A stretch of DNA of 64,000 nt from RGEC01 sp964475595 (GCA_964475595.1 CAYYXG010000007.1:1-64000); one strand, 5' to 3'. Positions 1 to 8,272 are shown, counted from the stretch's first letter. Notes: generated by a model not told the origin, from the letters alone. A program made the numbers and translations.

Positions 1-43
1 CAAGTGTTTAAGGCATGTCAGTATATCGGGTATCGCCGCGCAT

Positions 44-127
44 GACCCCGGAGGGGTCAAATGTTAGTAACCCGATGCGATAGCGTCGGGTGGGCAAACC
101 CCACAAACCAACGACCCCGGAGGGGTC
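44..127. repeat. cluster of palindromic intergenic repeats
   Basis: Two identical copies of the 15-nt near-palindrome GACCCCGGAGGGGTC lie at 44-58 and 113-127. Between them is a hairpin-forming CCCGA...TCGGG segment (71-90) and a short GTGGG/CCCAC-type stem (88-104). The block sits just downstream of the flavoprotein gene that ends at 132 and contains no reading frame I can support. Similar GC-rich palindromes recur between genes in many Bacteroidota genomes. Here they could end transcription or be mobile REP-like elements; the sequence alone does not decide. Confidence 0.7.
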
Positions 128-131
128 GAAC

Positions 132-1148
132 CTACGAAAACCCTTGTATTCCGCTCACCGTGGTGTACTTCAGCACTACATTTTTATTGGGATAAATACG
201 CTTAAAAGCACTCTGAACCATGAGCGTGGCCTCATGAAAACCACACAGAATCAGTTTTAATTTACCCGGATACGTATTGATATCGCCTACGGCGTAAATG
301 CCCGGAATCTGTGTGCTATAATCTTCTGTATTTACCTCAATGGCATTTTTATGAATTTGTAATCCCCAGTCTGCAATAGGGCCAAGTTTGGGTGACAGAC
401 CAAACAGGGGTAGGTAGTAATCTGTTGCCAGAACTTTATCTTCTTCACCTTCTTGCATGACAATCACGGAATCCAGTGTGGGAGTGCCTTTCAACCCGGT
501 AACTTCGCTGTTGGTCATCAGATTGATTTTTCCGATTGCAGCCAGATCAAGGGCCTTCTGTACACTGTCCGGGTGTCCCCTGAATTCGGTACGTCGGTGT
601 ATGAGGGTCACATGCGAAGCAACATCAGCCAAAAAAATACTCCAGTCCAGCGCACTGTCTCCGCCACCCGCAATCACCAGTTTTTTACCCCTGTATTTTT
701 CCGGATCTTTCACAATATAATCTACCCCATTTTCTTCGTAGTTTTCAATTCCTTGAATTGGGGGTTTACGGGGCTCAAAACATCCAAGACCGCCTGCTAT
801 GGCAATATTGGGGGCTCTGTGTATTGTGCCTTTATGGGTAATGACTTCAAAATGTCCGTTTTCCAGGTGTTTAATCTGTTCGGCTCTTTCCCCCAATGTA
901 AAACCGGGCTTAAAAGGCGCAATTTGCTCCATTAGGTTTTCAATCAAATCACCTGCCAGCACGGAAGGGAAGCCCGGTATATCATAAATGGGTTTTTTGG
1001 GATATATTTCGGTTAGTTGCCCACCCGGCTGGGGAAGAGCGTCTATGAGATGACACTTTAATTTCAGCAAACCTGCTTCAAAAACCGTGAAGAGCCCCAC
1101 AGGTCCCGCGCCGATGATAATGATGTCTGTTTCGATGGCTGCTGACAT
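132..1148 (-). CDS. ferredoxin/flavodoxin-NADP+ reductase-like FAD flavoprotein (thioredoxin-reductase fold)
   Basis: A 338-residue protein of the pyridine nucleotide-disulphide oxidoreductase superfamily. Residues 13-18 read GAGPVG (FAD dinucleotide-binding loop). Residues 161-166 read GGGDSA, followed by HRR at 184-186 (NADPH-binding fold with the phosphate-reading arginines). GIYAVGD at about 283-289 is the C-terminal FAD motif. There is no CxxC redox pair in the NADPH domain, which separates it from true thioredoxin reductase and fits the YumC-type ferredoxin-NADP+ reductases. It probably works in the cytoplasm, moving electrons between NADPH and ferredoxin or flavodoxin. The ATG at 1148 is chosen over an upstream start at 1211 because the Rossmann strand begins just after it and a TAnnTTTG box lies 5 nt before it. 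It is divergent from corA. Family call is firm, the electron partner is inferred. Confidence 0.85.
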   Translation of the reverse strand: MSAAIETDIIIIGAGPVGLFTVFEAGLLKLKCHLIDALPQPGGQLTEIYPKKPIYDIPGFPSVLAGDLIENLMEQIAPFKPGFTLGERAEQIKHLENGHFEVITHKGTIHRAPNIAIAGGLGCFEPRKPPIQGIENYEENGVDYIVKDPEKYRGKKLVIAGGGDSALDWSIFLADVASHVTLIHRRTEFRGHPDSVQKALDLAAIGKINLMTNSEVTGLKGTPTLDSVIVMQEGEEDKVLATDYYLPLFGLSPKLGPIADWGLQIHKNAIEVNTEDYSTQIPGIYAVGDINTYPGKLKLILCGFHEATLMVQSAFKRIYPNKNVVLKYTTVSGIQGFS

Positions 1149-1153
1149 GGCCG

Positions 1154-1161
1154 CAAATTTA
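1154..1161 (-). promoter_or_regulatory. -7 promoter box TAAATTTG, 5 nt from the start codon
   Basis: The minus strand reads TAAATTTG, a perfect Bacteroidota -7 element (TAnnTTTG), ending 5 nt before the ATG at 1148. No TTG is found at the usual 17-23 nt upstream spacing. If used, transcription would begin at or next to the start codon. Confidence 0.5.
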
Positions 1162-1210
1162 ATACACAACCCTGCTGTACTATACTTTTTTTCTGTTATT
1201 TGCAGTAGCA

Positions 1211-2104
1211 ATGCAACATCCCGAACATATCACTGATACCGTATTTTCCGGGTTCACATGGACCCATATTATCAATCCGGATTTGCAAAATATGGAACGG
1301 TTTGCAGAAAAGTATGGTCTTAACGATTATCAGCTCACAGATAGCTTGCAGCCGGGCCATTTACCCAAATTTGAACAACAGCATGAATACCGGTTTTTGA
1401 TATTACGCGCCCTATTATCCAAAGTGCCGGAAAGGAATAATACGGTTGGTCAGGTGTCTGGCAAAGTGGCTTTTTTTTATAATGGTGATAAAGTCATTAC
1501 CGTTTGCCGCCATCATTTTGCATTTCTTGAAAAACCTTTTTCTGAGGACATTAAAAGTCCGGAAGAGTTTGTCATTGGGGCTATGAGCCGTATTTTCCAG
1601 ACCTATGACGGAACCCTTAAGCAGCTATCAGATAAGGTAGATAATATCGAAAAAGTTATTTTCCTCCGCAATTTTTCACGCATTTCTTTAGAGGATTTGT
1701 ATTTTCACAAAAGCAAAACCCGGGTGGTGAAAAAACTATTACAAATTTCCCAGGGGGTGCTCAATCAGATGAAATTTCAGGATGTTCACCAATCCGCATT
1801 TCAGGATGTAAAAGATCAGTTATTCGGTTTAATTCTAGGCTATGAAGAAACCATGGAAAATTCCATCAATCTCTTAAACACCTATTTGTCTATTAATTCC
1901 CGAAAAACGAATGATGTAATGAAACTATTAACCATATTTTCTGCATTTTTTCTTCCCCTTACCTTTATTGTCGGGGTGTATGGAATGAACTTTAAGAATA
2001 TGCCTGAATTATATTGGGAAAATGGATATTACTATGCATTAATATTGATGACACTCGTTTGTATAGTTATTTTTATTTGGTTTAGAAAAAGAAAAATAAT
2101 TTAA
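1211..2104 (+). CDS. corA: CorA-family divalent cation (Mg2+/Co2+) channel
   Basis: A 297-residue CorA-type channel of the inner membrane. It has a long soluble N-terminal region (about 1-235), rich in charged helices that would form the cytoplasmic funnel, followed by two C-terminal transmembrane helices (about 240-257 and 271-291). The family-defining GMN signature is at 258-260 (context VYGMNF), directly after the first helix, and MPE lies in the short external loop. The basic tail (RKRK) fits the cytoplasmic C terminus. The family forms homopentamers that import Mg2+ and sometimes Co2+ or Ni2+. The gene converges with the Kdo transferase gene, whose stop overlaps its own by 4 nt, so no separate terminator fits between them. 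Substrate preference within the family cannot be told from sequence. Confidence 0.93.
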   Translation: MQHPEHITDTVFSGFTWTHIINPDLQNMERFAEKYGLNDYQLTDSLQPGHLPKFEQQHEYRFLILRALLSKVPERNNTVGQVSGKVAFFYNGDKVITVCRHHFAFLEKPFSEDIKSPEEFVIGAMSRIFQTYDGTLKQLSDKVDNIEKVIFLRNFSRISLEDLYFHKSKTRVVKKLLQISQGVLNQMKFQDVHQSAFQDVKDQLFGLILGYEETMENSINLLNTYLSINSRKTNDVMKLLTIFSAFFLPLTFIVGVYGMNFKNMPELYWENGYYYALILMTLVCIVIFIWFRKRKII

Positions 2105-3354
2105 TTATTTTTTTGCATAAAATCATTGAGATAATCCATTACATGCGCGGTAGCACCGGCTTTAGATTGGATATATTGCAGGGCTTTTTTACCGGCATAT
2201 TCTCTGAATTCCGGGTTTCCCAAGCCACTTTTTAAGTGTTTTTCAAACGCATTGTAATCCTCACATTCATAGCCAAAACCCGCTTCAATACTTTCCATAG
2301 CTTCTGGGAATTTATGGTGTTTGGGGCCAAATAAAATGGGAATACCCCTGCATGCGGCTTCCAGCATGTTGTGCAGACCCTTGCCAAATGCACCACCGAT
2401 GATTGCCACATCCGCATAGGCATAGATGCCGTTCAATACACCGATGCAGTCTACAATCAATATTTTCGCTTTGGTAATATCTGCACCATTTTGCCATTCA
2501 CTATAGGTTATACATGGGTATTCAGAAAATCGGTTTTGTATTTCCTGTATATGTTTTTTACCAATGTCATGCGGCACCAGAGCGAACTTGCGATTTACAG
2601 GCATGCCATTATTGGTAAAAAAATCCTGCAGCAATTTTTCCTCCGGGGGCCAGCAACTGCCTGCAACGCATAAAATGCTTTCCCCCTTAAACAAGGCAAT
2701 CTCCGGCATGCTCGCGGTTTCACGAATCACATCCAAAACCCTATCAAATCGGGTATCGCCACTAATACTGATATTGCGCAAACCTTCTTTCCGGGCTTTT
2801 TCAGCACTGATTTCGTTTTGCACAAAAACCCGGTCAAAATCCTGCAGGCAGCGCTTCCATGCTTTTGCCCATGGCTCAAATACGAATTGCTCTTCCCGGA
2901 ATAAGCAACCCATCGCTACCATTTTACAGCCATATTTTAACCCTTGCTGCATGTAACGCAGCCAAAATTCATATTTAACAAAAATGACCATGTCTGGCTG
3001 CACATAACGATACCAGAGTTTGGCATTGCGCTCAAAATCCAGCGGCAGGTAGAAGACGCCGTCGCAAGGGAAGGATTTGCGTTGTTCATACCCCGAGGGT
3101 GAAAAAAAGGAAATGACTACACTGGTTTCAGATTGCTCTTTTTTAAGGGCGTCCAGCAACGGTCTGATCATCTCAAATTCGCCCAGTGAGGCACAGTGAA
3201 ACCAAATGCGTTTCCCCGTTTTTTTAGGCAGAGCCCGGCGCATTCTTTTTCGCCACTGCCAGCGGCCCTTGATCATTTTTCGGGCCTTTGAATGAAATGG
3301 AGAAGCCAAAACAAGGCCCAGCAAGTATAGCGCGATTAACAGGGGGTAGGCCAT
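2101..3354 (-). CDS. waaA: 3-deoxy-D-manno-octulosonic acid (Kdo) transferase
   Basis: A 417-residue GT30-family glycosyltransferase that moves Kdo from CMP-Kdo to lipid A precursor at the inner membrane. An N-terminal membrane anchor (about 5-19) is followed by a basic stretch. ASLGE at 55-59 contains the glutamate that corresponds to the family's catalytic base. The central region has the LPLDF and VKYEFW motifs typical of WaaA, and a GGAFGKGLHN loop with FGP lies in the C-terminal nucleotide-sugar domain. The ATG at 3354 is preferred over the TTG one codon upstream. Its A is also the last base of the preceding gene's TGA (TGATG), a sign of translational coupling with the outer-membrane protein gene. 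One copy only, so mono- or bifunctional transfer cannot be told. Confidence 0.93.
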   Translation of the reverse strand: MAYPLLIALYLLGLVLASPFHSKARKMIKGRWQWRKRMRRALPKKTGKRIWFHCASLGEFEMIRPLLDALKKEQSETSVVISFFSPSGYEQRKSFPCDGVFYLPLDFERNAKLWYRYVQPDMVIFVKYEFWLRYMQQGLKYGCKMVAMGCLFREEQFVFEPWAKAWKRCLQDFDRVFVQNEISAEKARKEGLRNISISGDTRFDRVLDVIRETASMPEIALFKGESILCVAGSCWPPEEKLLQDFFTNNGMPVNRKFALVPHDIGKKHIQEIQNRFSEYPCITYSEWQNGADITKAKILIVDCIGVLNGIYAYADVAIIGGAFGKGLHNMLEAACRGIPILFGPKHHKFPEAMESIEAGFGYECEDYNAFEKHLKSGLGNPEFREYAGKKALQYIQSKAGATAHVMDYLNDFMQKNN

Positions 3355-4127
3355 CAATCAAAATAATTGGGATTGTCCTGCTTACGTGCTTTCAAGCTTA
3401 ATGGAATGATGATGCCTCCTGAAAGTCCGCTGTAAAAATCAAAATGTTTGCTGTTATCAGGCCCTCCATCCGCAAAATTCCAGCTACGTCTGTTTTGGGT
3501 AAAGCCCTGGGCAACATCTAGGCCTGCGAATAAACTGATGGTTTCCGGATTCAGGTAATGCCAGCGAAAGTGCTGTACCAGTTGCAATCCATTGGTGAGA
3601 CGGTCATATCCTTTGGCGTACTCGCCTTCCAGTTGTGGAGTTCTACCAACATCAAAGCGCATTTTTACGAAGTGCTGCATAAATCCTGCACCCAAAGCCA
3701 ATTCGAATTGCCCTGCTTTTCCGCCTTTGCCACCTAGCAATTTGCCCACAGTGAGGGTGGTGGAGTTCCCACGCATGTAGTAGCGTATTACGGTTGGGAA
3801 GCCGTTCTGATCAATGACTTCTCCGCTGGGCCCCAACATATTTCCAAATAGGTTTCGGTAGTTTACCCGGTTGCCCCAAAATGGAGTATGGTTAATTCCT
3901 ACGGTAATGTTGCTCCCCGATTTATAGTATAGTCCGGCGGGCATGCTGGCAAACTGCGGAAACCCTTTTGCCAGATCTGCCCCGGAAAGGTAGAAGCCAC
4001 CTCCAACGCGCAGCAGCAGAAACGATCCGCTTCCTGGCGATTGTGGCGCAGGAGCTGGACCCTGAATGGGTTGTGCGTTTGTAATAGAAACAATGAGAAA
4101 AAAAGATATGATGAACAGAATCCGCAT
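3354..4127 (-). CDS. secreted/outer-membrane protein of unknown function
   Basis: A 257-residue protein with a clear Sec signal peptide (residues 1-19, ending ITNAQ), so the ATG at 4127 is preferred to an upstream start that would overlap the hydrolase gene. The mature part opens with a Pro/Gly-rich linker (GPAPAPQSPGSG). It then shows alternating aromatic and hydrophobic strands (FYLSG, ITVGI, FELALGAGF, ISLFAGLDV) typical of a small outer-membrane beta-barrel. It lies between an alpha/beta hydrolase (22 nt upstream) and the Kdo transferase (1-nt overlap), so the three are probably co-transcribed. I do not recognise the family. The neighbour suggests an envelope role but this is only association. 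Confidence 0.7.
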   Translation of the reverse strand: MRILFIISFFLIVSITNAQPIQGPAPAPQSPGSGSFLLLRVGGGFYLSGADLAKGFPQFASMPAGLYYKSGSNITVGINHTPFWGNRVNYRNLFGNMLGPSGEVIDQNGFPTVIRYYMRGNSTTLTVGKLLGGKGGKAGQFELALGAGFMQHFVKMRFDVGRTPQLEGEYAKGYDRLTNGLQLVQHFRWHYLNPETISLFAGLDVAQGFTQNRRSWNFADGGPDNSKHFDFYSGLSGGIIIPLSLKARKQDNPNYFD

Positions 4128-4149
4128 TGATACTGCGAATCTACGTTTT

Positions 4150-4929
4150 TTATGATTGTGAGTGTGCAACAATAAAGTCAGAAATGCAGGATATAAAAGC
4201 TGTTGGATTGTCGGCATGCACCCAGTGGCCCGCTCCGGCTATGGTTTGCAGGGTTGCATTGGGGAAAAAGTTGAGAATATAAGGCATGTCGGAATCCCTT
4301 ATATAACCGCTTTTTTCGCCGCGAACAAACAAGGTAGGGCCTGCATAACCGCGGGAAAGGTGCAAATCCCCAATAATTTCCGGATAGTATTTTTCCAGTG
4401 CCGCGGCATTAATTTTTAGCTGATAACCACCTCCGGGTCTGGGTTCAAGGTTTTTGAGCAAAAACTGTCTTACGCCCGCATCAGGGGCGTAGGGTTCGAA
4501 AAGGTTTTCTGCCTCTTTACGGCTTTGAACATGGGCAAAATCAATATCCTTAAACGCTTTGAAATACTCGCCATGCCCCGCAGGATAAGCTTTGGGAGCA
4601 ATATCCACCACCATCAGCCCTGAAACTCTTTCAGGGTGCCTTTCTGCAAAATTCATGGCGGTTTTACCTCCCATGCTATGACCTACCACAAAGGCAGTAT
4701 CGTCCTGTAAATGATTCATCAGGCAAAGCAAATCTTCACACATGGCATCAAAACCTGCATTGTCATGGTGAAAGCTACGACCGTGATTGCGGGCATCAAA
4801 GGTGATAATCCTGTAATTTTTACTCAAAATACCGGCCGCATAATGCCAGTTATCCAGCATGCCGAAAATGCCATGTAGGATATAGACAGAAGGACCTGAG
4901 TCGCCATAGATACGATAATTTGGGAGCAT
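4150..4929 (-). CDS. alpha/beta-fold hydrolase (esterase, YbfF-like)
   Basis: A 259-residue cytoplasmic alpha/beta hydrolase with no signal peptide. The oxyanion-hole HG is at 19-20, the nucleophile elbow GHSMGG at 83-88 makes Ser85 the predicted nucleophile, and GAGHW near residue 235 gives the catalytic histidine. DARNHGRS at 45-52 is a conserved family loop, and VVDIAP follows the nucleophile helix, as in acyl-CoA esterases of the YbfF group. The natural substrate is not shown. It is the first gene of a probable operon with an outer-membrane protein and the Kdo transferase. It could be an acyl-ester or thioesterase; haloalkane dehalogenase is less likely because the nucleophile is Ser. Confidence 0.85.
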   Translation of the reverse strand: MLPNYRIYGDSGPSVYILHGIFGMLDNWHYAAGILSKNYRIITFDARNHGRSFHHDNAGFDAMCEDLLCLMNHLQDDTAFVVGHSMGGKTAMNFAERHPERVSGLMVVDIAPKAYPAGHGEYFKAFKDIDFAHVQSRKEAENLFEPYAPDAGVRQFLLKNLEPRPGGGYQLKINAAALEKYYPEIIGDLHLSRGYAGPTLFVRGEKSGYIRDSDMPYILNFFPNATLQTIAGAGHWVHADNPTAFISCISDFIVAHSQS

Positions 4930-4951
4930 TTAAATTTTCTAATAAATAATA

Positions 4952-5482
4952 TTAATCAAACAATTTAAAAACAGCAATATTTAATTTATCTATATTTTTT
5001 TTAGTCTTTTCGGACGGGATAAATGATAGGTCCTTAAGGTGTATTACCCAATCCTGGTTGGCAAATAACATCCTCACCTCTTTTTGGGTTAATTTAGCGC
5101 TGAAACGAGATAAATAATGATCATTAAGCCTCTCATTATAGAGCAATGTAGGTCTAATAATATGTATGGAACTTTGATTGTTGGTTATTAAAAGCGTATC
5201 GATTTTTTTATATAAATTATTCTCATGTTTGATGGAGAAATTAATTACCGCAGTATCATTTAGATTTTGCAAATATTTGAAGGTGAAATCGGTCTCAAAA
5301 ATATTCTTCTTTGTATGTTTTAATGTAATTGGTTTAATGAAGTACTGTATGCCTGCATTTCCCATAAAATAAGATTCATATAAATGTTTTCCAGATTTAA
5401 CAGCTCCCGGTTTTATCATCATGCAACCGGAATTTAATACTATAAGAAGAATTGAAAAGCTAATAAAAAGAATGCGTTTCAT
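4952..5482 (-). CDS. AT-rich lipoprotein, unknown function
   Basis: A 176-residue predicted lipoprotein: the signal sequence has a hydrophobic core and the lipobox LNSGC with the lipid-bearing cysteine at residue 20. No domain is recognised. The mature part is rich in Lys, Asn and Ile, with predicted beta structure (FETDFTFKYL, INFSIKHENN). The codons are strikingly A/T-rich compared with the neighbouring hydrolase and alanine dehydrogenase genes. It overlaps the preceding gene by 4 nt (ATGA), so the two are translated as a pair. This pair may be recently acquired. Confidence 0.65.
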   Translation of the reverse strand: MKRILFISFSILLIVLNSGCMMIKPGAVKSGKHLYESYFMGNAGIQYFIKPITLKHTKKNIFETDFTFKYLQNLNDTAVINFSIKHENNLYKKIDTLLITNNQSSIHIIRPTLLYNERLNDHYLSRFSAKLTQKEVRMLFANQDWVIHLKDLSFIPSEKTKKNIDKLNIAVFKLFD

Positions 5483-5979
5483 TGAGGGTTTTTGGTGATT
5501 GTTATTCTTTCTCTCAGGGCTTTTTCGGAGAGAAAACTGTCAGGAAGATTCTTTGTATAAGTCCTGCCGACGATGAGCAATTTACTATTGTTAATCTGAC
5601 ACGCCAAGGTATGAAGTTGCAATCCTTGCTGAGAGAAATAACTTCGATAAACGGCGTTACTTGAATCCAAAATTTGCTTCCGCTGATTTAATAAAGGGAC
5701 CGATGGTTTGATATTGAATAGAGAGTCAACTGTAATGCCGTAAGGCAGCCCAATAAATATTCCATATTGCTCATGATGAATATATTTAAATAGGGGGATG
5801 CTGTTTTTATTATATGTTAAATATTTATTGTATTCAGAATGAATATTTTGATCAATATCTGGAATAGTTTCTCCGGCTTTGGTAAGGAAAGAAACGCCAT
5901 TAAACAGCATAATATCTTCCGGCTTATGTTCTTTGCAGGAAAATAATAGTAGGAATAGTATAAAGAAATATTTGCGCAT
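5479..5979 (-). CDS. AT-rich lipoprotein, unknown function, pairs with downstream lipoprotein
   Basis: A 166-residue predicted lipoprotein with a short hydrophobic leader and a cysteine at residue 15 (LLFSC). No family is recognised. The mature part is hydrophilic with a loop rich in Tyr and Asn (EYNKYLTYNKN). It is the first gene of a two-gene unit, sharing a 4-nt overlap with the lipoprotein downstream. A strong terminator (5993-6020) separates it from the TRL-family gene upstream, so it must have its own promoter in 5980-6000 or receive read-through. Base composition matches its partner and not the surrounding genes. Confidence 0.65.
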   Translation of the reverse strand: MRKYFFILFLLLFSCKEHKPEDIMLFNGVSFLTKAGETIPDIDQNIHSEYNKYLTYNKNSIPLFKYIHHEQYGIFIGLPYGITVDSLFNIKPSVPLLNQRKQILDSSNAVYRSYFSQQGLQLHTLACQINNSKLLIVGRTYTKNLPDSFLSEKALRERITITKNPQ

Positions 5980-5992
5980 GCGAAAAGGGCAT

Positions 5993-6020
5993 AAAAAACC
6001 CCGAAATGTGCATTTCGGGG
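5993..6020 (-). terminator. Rho-independent terminator after the TRL-family gene
   Basis: A perfect 10-bp stem, CCCCGAAATG (5999-6008) with CATTTCGGGG (6011-6020), has a 2-nt tip. A six-A run at 5993-5998 becomes the U-tract on the minus strand. It lies 13 nt past the stop codon of the gene at 6033-6317. Confidence 0.88.
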
Positions 6021-6032
6021 TCTTGGGAGTTA

Positions 6033-6317
6033 TTATTCTCCGGTTACGATGGTTTCGTAGGTAACAATCAAATTCAACAGCGATGTCTGTTTGATATCTA
6101 CGGTTGAGATTTTGCTGATACCGCCATTTTTAGCAGCTCTGGCTATGCTGGCATCCTGATCAAAGAACAAAATACCGAAATAGCCGGTTGCTTTTGCTGT
6201 TCCAACTTTGCTTCCAACAGGGTTGCTGGTAGCGTTAACGGGCAAAGTGAGTGCGCAGTTAGACATAAAGATGCCTGCAGCAGCCAACGCCAAGAAAGTC
6301 ATGAATTTGTTTTTCAT
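6033..6317 (-). CDS. TRL-family small envelope protein
   Basis: A 94-residue protein with an N-terminal signal sequence and a cysteine at residue 21 (MSNCA); the Asn at -1 makes it a weak lipobox. The mature part (about 25-94) matches, from memory, the TRL ('tRNA-associated locus') family: NPVGSKVGTAKATGYFG, a DASIARAAKNGGI helix and an ISTVD strand near the end. The family's role is not established. No tRNA gene is nearby despite the family name. It is a single-gene unit, closed by a strong terminator, divergent from the TM2 lipoprotein gene. The 165 nt between them (6318-6482) must hold both promoters; I saw no perfect TAnnTTTG box there. Confidence 0.75.
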   Translation of the reverse strand: MKNKFMTFLALAAAGIFMSNCALTLPVNATSNPVGSKVGTAKATGYFGILFFDQDASIARAAKNGGISKISTVDIKQTSLLNLIVTYETIVTGE

Positions 6318-6482
6318 AGTTTTTTTAATTTGGTACTACAATATTATCCACTGTTGTTGTATCGTGCAAGGGTAGTCCAAACAAGTTATTCACAATGCAT
6401 TGGCATGGCTCAATCATTAAATATTCATAAATCTATGGAAACTTGGTCAAGGCTTCATATTATTGTAATCAAATTACAAAAT

Positions 6483-7091
6483 ATGAAGAAATTGATCATT
6501 CGCATGACCGTTTACCTCGTAGTGGGTACGTTTATGTTTTCCTGCTCAGTAGAGCGCAATGCCGTCACCCGCGGTGGAGCATCTTCCTATGGTGTAGGTT
6601 CAGGAATTGCCGGTTCACTCCAAAAAACGCGTAAAAGTCCTACTGCCTCATTACCCGAAGTTTCCAAGGTAGAGAACAATACGATCTCTGTAGTGGAGGA
6701 AGTAGCCTTAGGAATGGCTGTGGCTAAACCTACCAAAAATGTGCAAGAATCAACCCATGCAAAGCCATCCAAGAATATCATAAAGTCCACGCTTATTAAG
6801 CGCATGAAGGAAAATGTTGAATCGAACCATCAAGTTAGTAAGACCAAGGTTTTTAGTTCCCCCACCGTAGCAAAGGCAGTGCAGGGTGTCAGTAAAAGTT
6901 GGTATCTGACATTGTTCCTTTGTTTCTTTTTTGGAATCTTAGGTGCACACCGCTTCTATCTGGGCTACACCTGGCAGGGCTTTGTACAGTTATTTACACT
7001 GGGCGGCCTTGGAATCTGGTGGTTAATTGATTTTGTACGAATCATTCTGAAGAAGCTTGAGCCACGCTGTGGTATTTATGAAGATATTTAA
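6483..7091 (+). CDS. TM2-domain lipoprotein
   Basis: A 202-residue protein. Residues 1-21 form a lipoprotein-type leader (FMFSC, Cys21), which sets the start at 6483; the frame is open further upstream but nothing there looks coded. Residues 22-137 are low-complexity, rich in Lys, Ser, Thr and Val, with a basic middle. Residues 138-195 are a TM2 domain: two hydrophobic helices joined by a turn with the family's GILGAHRFYLG motif, then a LFTLGGLGIWWLIDF helix. A lipid-anchored head joined to an inner-membrane hairpin is an odd topology, because the leader and the TM2 hairpin both need membrane. TM2 function in bacteria is unknown. A bidirectional terminator follows. Confidence 0.8.
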   Translation: MKKLIIRMTVYLVVGTFMFSCSVERNAVTRGGASSYGVGSGIAGSLQKTRKSPTASLPEVSKVENNTISVVEEVALGMAVAKPTKNVQESTHAKPSKNIIKSTLIKRMKENVESNHQVSKTKVFSSPTVAKAVQGVSKSWYLTLFLCFFFGILGAHRFYLGYTWQGFVQLFTLGGLGIWWLIDFVRIILKKLEPRCGIYEDI

Positions 7092-7108
7092 TCGGTACAT
7101 CATACCAT

Positions 7109-7137
7109 AAAAAAAGCGGCTTATGCCGCTTTTTTTA
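7109..7137. terminator. bidirectional Rho-independent terminator
   Basis: AAAAAGCGGC (7111-7120), loop TTAT, GCCGCTTTTT (7125-7134): a GC-rich 6-bp core extended by A/T pairs, with an A-run on the left and a T-run on the right. It can end both the TM2 gene (plus strand) and alanine dehydrogenase (minus strand), which converge here. Confidence 0.88.
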
Positions 7138-7156
7138 TATCAAAAAATTGTACTGA

Positions 7157-8272
7157 TTAATTCAGTACTGACTCTACAGGAGTGTATTCCAGGTTAAATG
7201 CTTCGGCAACGCCTTTGTAAACCACTTTGCCATTCACTACATTCAATCCCAGGCACAATTCTTGGCTCTTGCTGCAGGCGGCTTTCCAGCCCTGATTGGC
7301 CAGCTGTATTGCGTAAGGCAGTGTGGCGTTGGTCAGAGCAAGTGTGCTGGTATAGGGTACGGCACCAGGCATATTGGCCACGCAGTAATGGATCACATTA
7401 TCTACTTCATAAATGGGTTCAGCATGGGTGGTGGGCTTGCTGGTTTCAAAACAACCTCCCTGATCAATGGCTACATCCACAATAACAGCTCCCTTGCGCA
7501 TGGTTGAAAGCATGTCGCGTGTAATGAGTTTGGGGGCCTTAGCGCCGGGAATCAGCACACCGCCGATTACCAGGTCAGCGGTTTTTACTGCCTGACGAAT
7601 GTTGTAGCTGCTGCTGTGTTGTGTATCCACATTGGCTGGCATAATGTCATCCAACTGACGCAATCTAGGCAGACTAATGTCCATGATGGTTACGTGTGCT
7701 CCCATGCCGGCAGCCATTTTGGCAGCCTGTGTTCCTACGATTCCCCCACCTAAAACCAACACTTCGGCAGGCCTTACTCCGGGAACACCGCCAAGCAGTA
7801 CGCCACGTCCACCCATGGGTTTTTCCAGGTATTTGGCGCCTTCCTGCACGCTCATGCGGCCTGCAACTTCGCTCATCGGTACGAGCAAAGGCAAACTGCG
7901 GTCTGCTTTTTCAACGGTTTCATAAGCCAAACACACCGCATTGCTTTTAATCATGGCGTGGGTGAGGGGCTCATAGCTGGCAAAGTGAAAATAGGTAAAC
8001 AATAGCTGATTGGCTCTTATCAGGCTGTATTCGCTTTCGATGGGCTCCTTTACCTTGATGATCATTTCTGCGATGCCGTATACTTCCTCAATCGTCGGCA
8101 ACAGCTTTGCACCCGCCTCCGTATACTCCGAATCATCAAAACCACTGCCTGTGCCTGCATTAGCTTGCACATATACAGTATGTCCGTTTCTTACCAGTTC
8201 GCTGGCTCCCGCAGGTGTTAAAGCCACCCGATTTTCATTGTTCTTAATCTCTTTGGGTACTCCGATTATCAT
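7157..8272 (-). CDS. ald: alanine dehydrogenase
   Basis: A 371-residue NAD-dependent L-alanine dehydrogenase, converting L-alanine to pyruvate and ammonia in the cytoplasm. Known catalytic and substrate residues fall at canonical positions when the start is placed at 8272: Arg15 (NNENRVALTP), Lys75 (KVKEP) and His96 (YFHF). The NAD loop GGGIVG with downstream Asp (TIMDIS) follows in the second domain, and NMPGAVP appears near the C terminus. An upstream start at 8380 would add a non-homologous leader and overlap the divergent gene, so it is rejected. It is a monocistronic unit with its own promoter (8287-8318) and a shared terminator. Likely role: alanine catabolism or nitrogen balance. Confidence 0.93.
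   Translation of the reverse strand: MIIGVPKEIKNNENRVALTPAGASELVRNGHTVYVQANAGTGSGFDDSEYTEAGAKLLPTIEEVYGIAEMIIKVKEPIESEYSLIRANQLLFTYFHFASYEPLTHAMIKSNAVCLAYETVEKADRSLPLLVPMSEVAGRMSVQEGAKYLEKPMGGRGVLLGGVPGVRPAEVLVLGGGIVGTQAAKMAAGMGAHVTIMDISLPRLRQLDDIMPANVDTQHSSSYNIRQAVKTADLVIGGVLIPGAKAPKLITRDMLSTMRKGAVIVDVAIDQGGCFETSKPTTHAEPIYEVDNVIHYCVANMPGAVPYTSTLALTNATLPYAIQLANQGWKAACSKSQELCLGLNVVNGKVVYKGVAEAFNLEYTPVESVLN

Noticed and set aside
6033..6317. A tRNA gene expected near the 'tRNA-associated locus' (TRL) protein
   Set aside because: No cloverleaf or T-loop sequence was seen on either strand in the surrounding kilobase.
6330..6482. N-terminal extension of the TM2 lipoprotein in the same frame
   Set aside because: The extension has no signal features and would bury the lipoprotein leader at codon 52; the ATG at 6483 explains the protein better.
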